This document shows positions 6,826-14,925 of a DNA stretch of 45,106 nt, one piece after another; position 1 is the stretch's first letter; every line of letters begins with the position of its first letter. The translations under genes and the position numbers were made by a program. Below the pieces are notes generated by a model. That model had not been told where the DNA came from. It searched no databases and saw nothing but the letters and a program-made list of their open reading frames with translations. The stretch is from Allorhizobium borbori. Lineage in GTDB: Bacteria > Pseudomonadota > Alphaproteobacteria > Rhizobiales > Rhizobiaceae. The DNA lies in the NCBI RefSeq assembly GCF_014196535.1, contig NZ_JACIDU010000023.1, positions 1-45,106 on the forward strand, in the 5' to 3' direction.

Positions 6826-8565
6826 ATGGCTATGACCGAACAGATTTCCATGAACCGTGCCGGAGCAGAGGCTCCCAGTTTGCCTCGAAGGAGCCGTAAC
6901 CCGACATTCTGGCTCACGGCCGTGCTTGGGGTCGTGCTGGCCGTTCTCGTCCTGCCGTCGGTCGCCATCCTGATCGCGCGCTCGGTCATGATCACCAATC
7001 CGGACGCAAGCTTCGGCGGCCTAACCATTGCGCATTTCACGCGCTTCTTTACGACGACCGGCGTTCTGACGAGTACCTACAATTCAATCGTGTTCGCGGT
7101 GTTTTCCACCGTCGTGGCGCTGTTGTTCGGCGGCGCGCAGGCATGGCTCGTGGAACGCACCAACATGCGTTTCAAGCCGCTGGCCTACATGACCACCATC
7201 ATATCGCTCGGCACGCCCTATATTCTTTATGTCGGCGCCTGGCTGTTCCTGCTGGGTAAGGCCGGGCCTATCAACGATGTCTTCCGCATGGTCACCGGTT
7301 CGCGCGGCGTGCTTATCGATGTCTACTCGATGTTCGGCATGGTGCTGATCGAGGGCTTCCTGTGGTCGCCGCTCGTTTTTCTGCTGCTCTCGTCCACGTT
7401 CCGTGTTGCCAATGCCGATCTGGAAGAGGCCGCGCGCATGAGCGGCGCCAATGTGTTCCAGACGATCTGGAACGTGTCCATCAAGATGGCGATGCCGGCT
7501 ATTCTGGCGCTTGCCCTCTTCGTGTTCATTCGCGCCGTCGAGGCGTTCGAGGTGCCTGCCATGGTGGGCATGCCGGGCGGCATCGACGTTCTGACCACGG
7601 ATGTCTACAAGTCGATCAAGGAAACCATTCCGCCTGATCTCGGCTATGCCAGCGCCTATTCGGTGGTTCTGCTCGTGATCGTCGGTATCCTGCTTTATTT
7701 CTACGGCAAGCTGGCCAAGAATGCGGGCAAGTACAGCTCCATTACCGGCAAGAGCTTCCGTCCGCGTCCGTTCAATCTCGGTCCCTATCGCTGGGTTGCC
7801 GAGGCGCTGGTGATCTTCAACTTCGTACTTCTTCTGCTTCTTCCGCTGCTTGCGCTGCTCTGGCTCGCGCTTCAGCCGTTCATGCGCGCCATTCGCCCTT
7901 CCGCTTTCTCGGCCATGTCGTTCCATAATTTCGCAACGGTCTTTTCGTCGGAGTATTATCGGGACCTCGCCGTCAACACGATCCTGATCGGCGCCATTGC
8001 CGCCACCGCAGCCGTCGTCATCACCTTTTTCGTCGGCTGGCTCAGCGCCCGCCGCAAGCCGGGCGGCGTCGTTCTGGACCAGCTCGCCACCGCGCCTTTG
8101 ATCTTCCCCGGCATTGTCATGGGCGTGGCGTTCCTCATGGTGTTCCTGTCCGTACCGGTTCCGATCTATGGAACGCTCTGGGCGCTGGCGATCGCCTACA
8201 CGGTGCGCTACCTGCCCTATGGCCTGCGCTACAGCTATGCGGGCGTACTCCAGATCCATCATGAGCTTGAAGAGGCCGCCGGTGTGGCGGGCGCGGGGCC
8301 GCTGACGATGCTGCGGCGGATCATGGCGCCGCTTCTTTCGCCGGCTCTCGTTTCCGCATGGCTGTTCATTTTCCTGATCGCCACCAAGGAACTTGCCGTG
8401 GCCGCCCTGCTGGCCGGACCAAACAGCCAGGTGGTCGCGGTCGGGATGTATGACCTGTGGGTCAACGGGCAGGGCGGGGAGCTTGCCGCCTTCGGTCTGG
8501 TCTGGGCCGCAGTCATGACCTGCCTTGCCTTCGTCTTCTATGCGTTCGCCCGAAACAAGGCGTGA
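6826..8565 (+). CDS. ABC transporter permease, fused two-domain iron(III)-type
   Basis: Read from ATG 6826 (CGGAGG six bases upstream), the protein has 579 residues and two successive BPD_transp_1 permease domains, as in FbpB/SfuB. The first transmembrane segment is FWLTAVLGVVLAVLVLPSVA. EAA-loop signatures occur twice: EEAARMSGANVFQTIWNVSI in the first half and LEEAAGVAGAGPLTMLRRI in the second. About 12 membrane helices are expected in the inner membrane. The open frame reaches back to 6664 through the preceding gene, but that extension has no ribosome-binding site and is not membrane-like. It works with the binding protein at 5679 and the ATPase at 8597. Confidence 0.88.
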   Translation: MAMTEQISMNRAGAEAPSLPRRSRNPTFWLTAVLGVVLAVLVLPSVAILIARSVMITNPDASFGGLTIAHFTRFFTTTGVLTSTYNSIVFAVFSTVVALLFGGAQAWLVERTNMRFKPLAYMTTIISLGTPYILYVGAWLFLLGKAGPINDVFRMVTGSRGVLIDVYSMFGMVLIEGFLWSPLVFLLLSSTFRVANADLEEAARMSGANVFQTIWNVSIKMAMPAILALALFVFIRAVEAFEVPAMVGMPGGIDVLTTDVYKSIKETIPPDLGYASAYSVVLLVIVGILLYFYGKLAKNAGKYSSITGKSFRPRPFNLGPYRWVAEALVIFNFVLLLLLPLLALLWLALQPFMRAIRPSAFSAMSFHNFATVFSSEYYRDLAVNTILIGAIAATAAVVITFFVGWLSARRKPGGVVLDQLATAPLIFPGIVMGVAFLMVFLSVPVPIYGTLWALAIAYTVRYLPYGLRYSYAGVLQIHHELEEAAGVAGAGPLTMLRRIMAPLLSPALVSAWLFIFLIATKELAVAALLAGPNSQVVAVGMYDLWVNGQGGELAAFGLVWAAVMTCLAFVFYAFARNKA

Positions 8566-8596
8566 TCGACCAATTCCATGCGGGAGGAGTAATCCC

Positions 8597-9709
8597 ATGT
8601 TGAAGCTTGAACATATCAGCAAAGTCTATCCGGCCGGCCGCAACGAGTATGCCGGCGGTATCCGGGATGCGGACTTCAACCTTGAGCCGGGCACGTTTTT
8701 CACCATGCTGGGTCCGTCCGGCTGCGGCAAGACGACCACGCTGCGCTGCATTGCCGGGCTGGAGGAACCGAACAAGGGCCGCATTTTGCTCGACGGACGC
8801 CCGATCTTCGACAGCGAGGCCGGCCTCTCCATTCCCATGCACCGCCGCAACATCGGCATGGTTTTCCAGTCCTACGCGATCTGGCCGCACATGACCGTGT
8901 TCGAGAATGTCGCTTTTCCGCTCAAGGTTTCGAAAGCGCAACGCTACACCGCCGCTGAAACCGACAAGGCCGTGAACGAAGCGCTGGAAGTGGTGGGGCT
9001 TGGCGGTTATGGCGCCCGCTCGGCCACGCAGCTTTCGGGTGGCCAGCAGCAGCGCATCGCGCTGGCGCGCGCCATCGTACACCGTCCCAAGCTTCTTCTT
9101 CTCGACGAGCCGCTCTCCAACCTCGATGCAACGCTGCGCGAGGGGATGCGTGTCGAACTGAAGCGGCTCCAGTCCGAACTGGGGATCACGGCGGTTTATG
9201 TGACGCATGACCAGACGGAAGCGCTTGCGATGTCGGATGTCATCGCCGTCATCGAAAAGGGGCGCGTCCAGCAGTTCGGCTCACCGGAGGATATCTATTT
9301 CCGCCCGGCCAACGAGTTCGTCGCCGGCTTCATCGGCCACACCAACATCCTGCGCGGCAAGGCTCTTGGCGGCGCGCCGGATGCGGTCACGGTGGAACTC
9401 GGCGCGGGTGTAACGATCCGGTGTCATGCCGATTGCGAACAGAAGCCCGGCGAGACGGTTGCGGTGTCGATCCGTCCCGAAAACATCACGCTGGCCGGTC
9501 TCAGGGAAGCCGCCGCCAACGAGAACAGCAACAGCCTGTCCGGTCAGGTCGGATCCGTCAGCTTCCTTGGCAACGTGCTGCATTACGAGATCAGGGTGGG
9601 CGATCAGACCATGCAGGTGGAGAGCAATCCGGACCGGCGTTTCGAACCCGGTGCGGATGTGGCCATCAGCTTCGCCCCGCGCCATGGTCGGGTTCTGCCG
9701 GTCGTCTGA
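8597..9709 (+). CDS. ABC transporter ATP-binding protein, FbpC/PotA-like
   Basis: A 370-residue ATPase starting at ATG 8597 behind GGGAGGAG. Walker A is GPSGCGKTT (from residue 39), the signature LSGGQQQR begins near residue 146, and Walker B LLLLDEP with the D-loop SNLD follows. The switch His is in VYVTHDQTEA. The C-terminal 130 residues form a TOBE-type regulatory domain, as in the iron(III), spermidine and maltose importers. It energises the fused permease at 6826. An alternative start at 8525 inside the permease gene is rejected for lack of a ribosome-binding site and because LKLEHISKVYP is the normal N-terminus. Confidence 0.92.
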   Translation: MLKLEHISKVYPAGRNEYAGGIRDADFNLEPGTFFTMLGPSGCGKTTTLRCIAGLEEPNKGRILLDGRPIFDSEAGLSIPMHRRNIGMVFQSYAIWPHMTVFENVAFPLKVSKAQRYTAAETDKAVNEALEVVGLGGYGARSATQLSGGQQQRIALARAIVHRPKLLLLDEPLSNLDATLREGMRVELKRLQSELGITAVYVTHDQTEALAMSDVIAVIEKGRVQQFGSPEDIYFRPANEFVAGFIGHTNILRGKALGGAPDAVTVELGAGVTIRCHADCEQKPGETVAVSIRPENITLAGLREAAANENSNSLSGQVGSVSFLGNVLHYEIRVGDQTMQVESNPDRRFEPGADVAISFAPRHGRVLPVV

Positions 9710-9710
9710 A

Positions 9711-10355
9711 ATGTTTTACGATCCGCGCAGCGAAGACCCCAAGGCGTTGGGCTTCACCCACAATCCCTGGAACGCCCTGATAGCGCCGCGCCCGATCGCC
9801 TGGATTTCCACGCGTTCGGGCGCGGGTGTCGCCAATCTCGCCCCGTATTCGTTTTTCAATGCGGTGTCGGGCGCTCCGCCTTTCGTGATGTTCTCTTCCG
9901 CCGGTCGCAAGGATACGCAGCGCAACATCGAGGAAACCGGCGAGTTCGTCGTCAACATGGCGACGGAAGACCTCGTTGCGGCACTGAACGACAGTTGCTT
10001 TCCGTTCGGGCCGGATGTCGATGAATTCCAACGGGCTGGCCTGACGGCTGTGGCGGCGCGCCACCTTCACCACGCACCCCGCCTCGAGGAAACACCCGTC
10101 TCCATCGAGTGTCGCCTGTCACAGATCGTCGAGCTGAAGACCGCTGCCGGCGCTCCGGTGCGTTCGGCCGCCATTTTCGGCGAAGTCGTCGGCATTCATG
10201 TCGATGAACGGATCATTCGAAACGGTCGCGTCGATCTGGCGCTGGCCCGTCCGCTGTCGCGGCTCGGTTACATGGACTATGCGGGTCTCGGACCAATCTT
10301 CGAGGTTCTCCGGCCCGAATCCGAACCGCAGGAGAGGGTGGCGCCCTATGGCTGA
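9711..10355 (+). CDS. Flavin reductase-like FMN-binding split-barrel protein (DIM6/NTAB family)
   Basis: The 214-residue protein begins MFYDPRSEDPKALGFTHNPW one base after the ATPase stop. The stretch LIAPRPIAWISTRS, followed by NLAPYSFFNAVSGAPPFVMF, is the hallmark of the flavin_reduct family, which binds FMN. Some members supply reduced flavin to monooxygenases; many others of this subgroup have no known partner. No flavin monooxygenase gene is present in the window. Its gene overlaps the dehydratase alpha gene by eight bases, so it may serve that enzyme or another step in the same pathway. The exact role is unknown. Confidence 0.82.
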   Translation: MFYDPRSEDPKALGFTHNPWNALIAPRPIAWISTRSGAGVANLAPYSFFNAVSGAPPFVMFSSAGRKDTQRNIEETGEFVVNMATEDLVAALNDSCFPFGPDVDEFQRAGLTAVAARHLHHAPRLEETPVSIECRLSQIVELKTAAGAPVRSAAIFGEVVGIHVDERIIRNGRVDLALARPLSRLGYMDYAGLGPIFEVLRPESEPQERVAPYG

Positions 10356-11214
10356 CGATGCCCTCATCCGCCGGCTTGGCGGCGAACTGTTCAACAGGGC
10401 CGTGCGGCGCGTTCCTGACGACACTGTACATGCCTTGCGGCAGGCGATGGAGCGGGAACGGACGGAAACAGCGCGCAAGACGCTGGCCATGCAGTTGCGC
10501 AGCGCCGAACTGGCGGCGGAGCGCAATGCGTTCGTTTGCTCGGATAACGGTATTCCCGTCTATTTCGTCAGGCTGGGCAGTGAAAGCCCGATCCGTGCCG
10601 ACTTCAAGGCAGCGCTCAAGGCCGGTTACGAAGCGCTCGTTGAAAATGTCCAGCCACCCTTTCTGCCGCACGTTACCAATCCCCTGACGCGTGAGCGCTC
10701 GCACACTGGCAAGGGTGTGCCCATCGTCACCTTCGATCAGGAAGGCGGGGTCGACTGGGTGGAAATCGTCTGTTCGCCGAAAGCGCTCGGCTCCGGGCGC
10801 TGGGCGGCGCTTGAGCTTTTCACCTTTCCAAGCATCGCCGAAATCGAGGCCTATGTGCTCGATGTGGCGATCCGGGCCGGCGGGCAGCACTGTCCGCCTG
10901 TCGCGGTCGGTGTCGGGATCGGCGGCACCTTCGACTATGCGGCGAAGATGGCGAAGGAGGCGACGTTGCGGCCGCTCGGAACGCCGCACACCGATCCAGA
11001 GGTCGCGGCAATGGAGGACCGGCTGACGCGGGCCATCAATGCGCTCGGATACGGACCGATGGGAACGGGCGGCGACACAACCACCCTCGGCGTTCATGTG
11101 GAATGGTGTGCCGGCCACGGCTTCACCCCGGTGGCCGTGGCGTTCAATTGCTGGATCAATCGCCGCTCCCGCGTGCGCATTCATCCTGGCGGCGATGTGG
11201 AGTGGATCGAATGA
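10348..11214 (+). CDS. Fumarase class I / L-tartrate dehydratase alpha-subunit-like protein (TtdA-like)
   Basis: At 288 residues it matches the N-terminal, iron-sulphur domain of class I fumarases, which in tartrate dehydratase is a separate subunit. Likely cluster ligands are the Cys in AFVCSDNGIPV, the Cys in GGQHCPPVAVGVGIGG and the Cys in VAFNCWINRRSR. GVGIGGTFDYAAKMAKEA is a conserved family stretch. With the next gene it should form an oxygen-sensitive [4Fe-4S] hydro-lyase that adds or removes water at a C4-type dicarboxylate. The usual CQDTG motif reads CSDNG and the usual GGGSA region reads KALGSG. The substrate therefore probably differs from fumarate or tartrate. It overlaps the following start as ATGA. 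Confidence 0.82.
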   Translation: MADDALIRRLGGELFNRAVRRVPDDTVHALRQAMERERTETARKTLAMQLRSAELAAERNAFVCSDNGIPVYFVRLGSESPIRADFKAALKAGYEALVENVQPPFLPHVTNPLTRERSHTGKGVPIVTFDQEGGVDWVEIVCSPKALGSGRWAALELFTFPSIAEIEAYVLDVAIRAGGQHCPPVAVGVGIGGTFDYAAKMAKEATLRPLGTPHTDPEVAAMEDRLTRAINALGYGPMGTGGDTTTLGVHVEWCAGHGFTPVAVAFNCWINRRSRVRIHPGGDVEWIE

Positions 11215-11825
11215 GCCGCGAAATCGATCTTCAGCTTCCACTCGGGCGGGCGGACCTTGCCGGGCTGCAGCTTGGCGATCGCGTGTTCCTCACGGGCGAG
11301 ATCGTCTCCAGTGCCGGCTTGCCGACCTATGAGCGGCTGGTGCGGGAACTGTCCGAAGGCATCGCGCCGCCCGTGGCGTTGCAGGGCGGCTGCATATTCC
11401 ATCTCGGTTCCGCGCTGGAGGCGCGCGATGGCGGCTGGCACCTGCATTACATCAACCCGACGACCAGCACGCGTTTCGATGCGCTGATGCCTGCTCTGAT
11501 CGAAGGCTTCGACCTGTTGCTGACCGGCGGGAAGGGCGGTCTTTCACCTGAAAGCGCCCGGGCACTGGCCCGCACGGGTGGCGTCTACCTGTCCTTTCCC
11601 GGCGGCGGTGCGCCCATCCTGACCGATGCCGTCGAGGCTGTGGTGGAAGTTGCCTGGCCGGAAATGGTGTCCCATTACCGCATTGTGCGCCTGCGGGTGA
11701 AGCGGCTTGGGCCGCTGACCGTGGGTATCGATGCGCGTGGCAACAGCTTGTTTGCGCAAATCGATACCGTCGCAAAAGGGCGTCGGGACGAGATCCTTGC
11801 AGCGTTGGCGCAGTCGCGGGGCTGA
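11211..11825 (+). CDS. Fumarase class I / L-tartrate dehydratase beta-subunit-like protein (TtdB-like)
   Basis: A 204-residue partner of the preceding gene, corresponding to the C-terminal domain of class I fumarases. Recognisable parts are GDRVFLTGEIVSSAGLPTYE, then INPTTSTRFDALMPALIEG, LLLTGGKGGLS, and GGVYLSFPGGGAPIL. The ATG at 11211 overlaps the alpha-subunit stop by four bases, indicating coupled translation and equal subunits. It is the last gene of the 5679-11825 operon. Hydration of an unsaturated acid, or dehydration of a hydroxy acid, before CoA activation would fit the context. An alternative is a specialised tartrate- or malate-like dehydratase. Confidence 0.82.
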   Translation: MSREIDLQLPLGRADLAGLQLGDRVFLTGEIVSSAGLPTYERLVRELSEGIAPPVALQGGCIFHLGSALEARDGGWHLHYINPTTSTRFDALMPALIEGFDLLLTGGKGGLSPESARALARTGGVYLSFPGGGAPILTDAVEAVVEVAWPEMVSHYRIVRLRVKRLGPLTVGIDARGNSLFAQIDTVAKGRRDEILAALAQSRG

Positions 11826-11846
11826 GGGGGCTTTTCGACAAAAAGC

Positions 11847-11862
11847 AAAACTCTATATGATA
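11847..11862 (-). promoter_or_regulatory. Operator-like element C ahead of the GntR gene
   Basis: On the minus strand this reads ATCATATAGAGTTTTG, which repeats the TATAGAGTTTTG found at 18016-18027. It lies 68-84 bases before the regulator start and so may be a site for autoregulation. It is less palindromic than the others, so confidence is low. Confidence 0.35.
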
Positions 11863-11930
11863 GGTTTGAGTGATCGGCACGGCGTCGCGCGTCTGATTCA
11901 CGGAGTCTGATCGACACGAGGAAAGCTGCC

Positions 11931-12686
11931 ATGTCAGAGGCTACAATAAAATCACAGACCGCGAGTGCGCTGGAGAAGAGTGCCGTCGCCCGCTATATCC
12001 AGCTTGCCTCCATGTTTCGGAAATGGGTTGAAAACGGCCAGTGGCCTGTCGGTTCGCAAATTCCGACGGTGGGGATGCTCGCGAAGGAATGCGGCGTTGC
12101 CGGCATGACCATCCGCCAGGCGCTGGATATTCTGGAAAAAGAGGGGCTTATCGAGCGGTTTCGCGCCAAGGGCACCTTCGTTCGCCAGAAGCCGCGCCGC
12201 GAATTGTGGTGTGAGGTGCAGACCGACTGGAACGGCCTGCTGATGTCGCGCATCGATGCCGATATTTCCATTCTGTCCGATGTCGCCAACCAGACGCTCG
12301 ATCAGTCCGGTTTCGATGTCGGAACCGTCGTGCCCGCCTATCGGCACCTGCGGCGCCTTCACCGGCGGTCAGGCGTTCCTTTCCTCGTCGCCGATGTCTT
12401 CGTCGATGAAGGATTGCGTGGCCTCATTCCCGAAGAGAACTTTTCGAAGACCACGGCCATGCGTCTGGTTGCCGATTTGCCGGGAGTCAAGATCGCCGAT
12501 GCGCGGCAGATCCTGACCATCGATTCCGCCGATCTGGAAACCGCCACCCTGCTCGATATCGCTCTGTCTGATCCGATCGCCAAGGTGCAGCGACTGGCGG
12601 TCGATGAGAACGGCAAGTTGCTTCTCGTCGCAAACGGTCTTTATCGCGGCGATATGGTGCGGATCGACATGAAGCTCATCAAGTAG
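11931..12686 (+). CDS. GntR-family transcription regulator, HutC subfamily
   Basis: A 251-residue protein with an N-terminal winged helix-turn-helix (about residues 23-88; MLAKECGVAGMTIRQALDIL is the recognition region and EKEGLIERFRAKGTFV the wing). A C-terminal UTRA effector domain covers roughly residues 100-245. HutC-type regulators are usually repressors released by a pathway intermediate. It stands between the importer operon and the exported hydrolase, in the centre of the catabolic island. The related AT-rich palindromes at 2144, 5591, 12716, 17877 and 17998, plus one element before its own gene, make it the best candidate for the common regulator. The ATG lies downstream of GAGGAAAG. 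The effector is unknown. Confidence 0.88.
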   Translation: MSEATIKSQTASALEKSAVARYIQLASMFRKWVENGQWPVGSQIPTVGMLAKECGVAGMTIRQALDILEKEGLIERFRAKGTFVRQKPRRELWCEVQTDWNGLLMSRIDADISILSDVANQTLDQSGFDVGTVVPAYRHLRRLHRRSGVPFLVADVFVDEGLRGLIPEENFSKTTAMRLVADLPGVKIADARQILTIDSADLETATLLDIALSDPIAKVQRLAVDENGKLLLVANGLYRGDMVRIDMKLIK

Positions 12687-12715
12687 GGTCAGTCGGCCTT
12701 TACTGCTTTTATAAG

Positions 12716-12735
12716 TCAATAAATCATGTTATTGA
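12716..12735. promoter_or_regulatory. Operator-like palindrome D ahead of the exported hydrolase
   Basis: TCAATAA (12716-12722) and TTATTGA (12729-12735) are perfect 7-bp arms around ATCATG, 40 bp before the start at 12775. The left half AAGTCAATAAA resembles AAATCAATAAA at 17998. Confidence 0.5.
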
Positions 12736-12774
12736 TTCAATGCGTGCAAAGAGATGCACGATTGGGAGGATATC

Positions 12775-13623
12775 ATGATGTTTCAAAGGCTTGCTGGCGC
12801 ATTGTGCGCCGGCGGAATGATCGTGCTTGCGCATGTGACGCCTGTCCAGGCGACGGAAGAAAAGACCGTGACGAACGGTGAGGCGACCATAGCCTATTCC
12901 GTGCGCGGCGAAGGCCCGCTGGTTCTGGTAATCGCCTCGACAGGCCGCGGCACGTCGGAGTTCGGCCCGCTTGCAGATCGGCTTGTCCAGCGGGGATACC
13001 GGGTTGCCCTGCCGGAACCGCGCGGGATCGGAGGCTCGCGCGGGCCTATGGAAAACGTGACGTTCCACGATTTCGCAAAGGACTTTTCCAAGGTGATCGA
13101 AGCGGAAGGCGGCAAGGCCGTCGTCGCCGGTCATGCCTATGGCCAGTGGATCGCCAAGACCATCGCGTCTGACCATCCCGGCATGACGAAGGGCGTCGTT
13201 CTTCTGGCGGGTGGCGCGAAGAAGTGGCCTCAGGAGCTTTCGGATGCCATCACGATGATCAACGATCCGGCATCCTCGCGCGAGCAGAAACTGGCCGGTC
13301 TCAGGCTTGCCTTCTTTGCGGAAGGCAACGACCCGACATCATGGCTTGAGGGTTGGTATGAAGACGTGACGAAGAGCCAGCGCGCCGCGCGCAAGCTGAC
13401 CAACCAGAGCGACTGGTGGGCTGGCGGCACGGCGCCGATGCTCGACCTTCAGGCCGGCTCCGATCCGTTCCGTCCGGAAAGCTCGCGTCAGGAGGTCAAG
13501 GACGAGTTTGGCGATCGCGTGACCGTAGCCGTTATCCCGAATGCCAGCCACGCGCTTCCCGCCGAAAAGCCGGTGGAAACCGCTGACGCCATTGCCGACT
13601 GGGCTGACAAGCTGCCGAAGTAA
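12775..13623 (+). CDS. Exported alpha/beta-hydrolase-fold protein with an Ala nucleophile position
   Basis: Starting at ATG 12775 (TGGGAGGA upstream), the protein has 282 residues. The signal peptide ends in PVQA before TEEKTV, so it should be periplasmic. The fold is clear: LVLVIASTGRGTSEFGPLAD carries the oxyanion region, ALPEPRGIGGS follows, and the elbow is VVAGHAYGQW. Where active hydrolases have GxSxG, this one has G-H-A-Y-G, with Ala at residue 121. Asp (AGSDPFRPE) and His (NASHALPAEK) of the triad are kept. It is therefore probably not a normal serine hydrolase; binding or sensing of the substrate, or chemistry not needing the serine, are options. It is monocistronic and convergent with the next operon, and has its own palindrome D. 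Confidence 0.78.
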   Translation: MMFQRLAGALCAGGMIVLAHVTPVQATEEKTVTNGEATIAYSVRGEGPLVLVIASTGRGTSEFGPLADRLVQRGYRVALPEPRGIGGSRGPMENVTFHDFAKDFSKVIEAEGGKAVVAGHAYGQWIAKTIASDHPGMTKGVVLLAGGAKKWPQELSDAITMINDPASSREQKLAGLRLAFFAEGNDPTSWLEGWYEDVTKSQRAARKLTNQSDWWAGGTAPMLDLQAGSDPFRPESSRQEVKDEFGDRVTVAVIPNASHALPAEKPVETADAIADWADKLPK

Positions 13624-13633
13624 CGGTGTCAAT

Positions 13634-13675
13634 GGAGGGCCGGGCCGCCTGCCTGCAAGGGGTGTCCGGCCTTCC
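13634..13675. terminator. Hairpin between convergent genes
   Basis: GGAGGGCCGG (13634-13643) pairs with CCGGCCTTCC (13666-13675), with one G-T pair, across a 22-base loop. It lies between the stops at 13623 and 13682 and could serve both directions. There is no clear T-run, so it is only a candidate. Confidence 0.4.
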
Positions 13676-13681
13676 GCTGTG

Positions 13682-14845
13682 TCAATCGCCTTTGCCGTAA
13701 AGTTCGGCAAGAATCCTTTCGCGATCCTGATCCAGATCAGGGACCGGGCCGCGCTTGGCCGTATCCGCAAAGGCGGAGAACTTGATGGGATTGCCTGACA
13801 CGGCAAAGGTTTCACCCGTGCTGTTTCGGGTTTCGCACACCATGTTGCGGGCCTTGACCTGCGGGTCGTGGATCAGGTCCGCGATGGTGTTGATGGAGCC
13901 GCAGGGAATGCCTGCCGCCCGCAGAAGGGCAAGCCATTCGTCACGCGTGCGAGTGGTGAGGGTCTGTTCGATTTCGACCTCGAGTGCCTGATGGTGCCGC
14001 TGGCGCATCAGCCTGCTGACAAACAGGGGATTGCCGGCCAGTTCCGGCCTGCCGATGGCGTTCGTGAAGGTTCTGAAAAGTTTGTCGTTGCCTGCCGCGA
14101 TGACGATCCATGTATCGGCGGTTCGGAAGGCCTGGAACGGCGCGATGAGCGGATGCTTGTTGCCCATGGGGCCGGGAACCTCGCCGGTGGCAACGTGGCG
14201 CGTGATGGCGTTCTCATGCAGCGCAATCTGGCAATCGAGCATTCCGACATCGATCATGCCGCCTTTGCCCGTCCGTTCACGGCTGAAAAGTGCGGCGGAA
14301 ATGCCGAGCGCCAGGAATGTGCCCGCGCCGATATCGCCAAGCGAAGTGCCAACGCGGGCGGGCGGTGCGCCGGGAGACCCGGTCACGCTCATCATGCCGC
14401 TCATGGCCTGCACGACGATATCGTAGGCGGCGCGGTCGCGATAGGGACCGGTCTGCCCGAAGCCGGACACTGACGCATAGATCAGCCGGGGAAATCGGTT
14501 CTCCAGCGCCGGCCAGTCCAGCCCCAGCCGCTCCATCACGCCCGGGCGGAAATTCTCGATCAGCACGTCGGCGCGCTCCAGGAGGTCGAAGAGTATGGCC
14601 CGGTCGTCCTCGGCCTTCAGGTCCAGCGCGATGGACTCCTTGCCACGATTGACGGAGGCGAAATAGGTCGATGTCCCCGCATGCATCGGGCCGAAACCGC
14701 GTGAATCGTCGCCGCTTTCAGGCGCTTCCACCTTGATGACGCGCGCACCGAGGTCCGCAAGCAACATACTGGCATAAGGGCCTGCAAGCACGCGCGTCAG
14801 GTCGATGACCGTCACGCCTGAAAGAAGGCCGGGGTTCTGTGTCAT
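13682..14845 (-). CDS. Family III (CaiB/BaiF) CoA-transferase, copy 2
   Basis: A 387-residue protein read from ATG 14845; GGGAGG lies about ten bases upstream, and an in-frame TTG at 14863 falls within that site and is not preferred. The N-terminus GVTVIDLTRVLAGPYASMLL, with NRGKESIALDLKAED and VSGFGQTGP, defines the family, and the nucleophilic Asp is expected in AAYDIVVQAMSG. It differs clearly from the pair at 3765 and 20328. It is the last gene of a minus-strand operon after an enoyl-CoA hydratase and a FadB-like enzyme, so it probably loads CoA on, or recovers it from, an acid entering that beta-oxidation set. Confidence 0.87.
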   Translation of the reverse strand: MTQNPGLLSGVTVIDLTRVLAGPYASMLLADLGARVIKVEAPESGDDSRGFGPMHAGTSTYFASVNRGKESIALDLKAEDDRAILFDLLERADVLIENFRPGVMERLGLDWPALENRFPRLIYASVSGFGQTGPYRDRAAYDIVVQAMSGMMSVTGSPGAPPARVGTSLGDIGAGTFLALGISAALFSRERTGKGGMIDVGMLDCQIALHENAITRHVATGEVPGPMGNKHPLIAPFQAFRTADTWIVIAAGNDKLFRTFTNAIGRPELAGNPLFVSRLMRQRHHQALEVEIEQTLTTRTRDEWLALLRAAGIPCGSINTIADLIHDPQVKARNMVCETRNSTGETFAVSGNPIKFSAFADTAKRGPVPDLDQDRERILAELYGKGD

Positions 14846-14925
14846 GATCGAAGATCCTCCCAATCTTCACCCGTTTTCCCGGCACACTACAGGCAATGCG
14901 CCGGGAAATCCGCAGGATTTCGCAA

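Noticed and set aside
7084-8622. A 512-codon minus-strand open frame
   Set aside because: Antisense to the ABC permease; low-complexity charged sequence with no family motif or start signal.
5679-9709. Assignment of the ABC importer as an iron uptake system (fbpABC)
   Set aside because: Family resemblance is real, but the operon and co-regulated genes are catabolic and I cannot see iron ligands with certainty, so no symbol is given.
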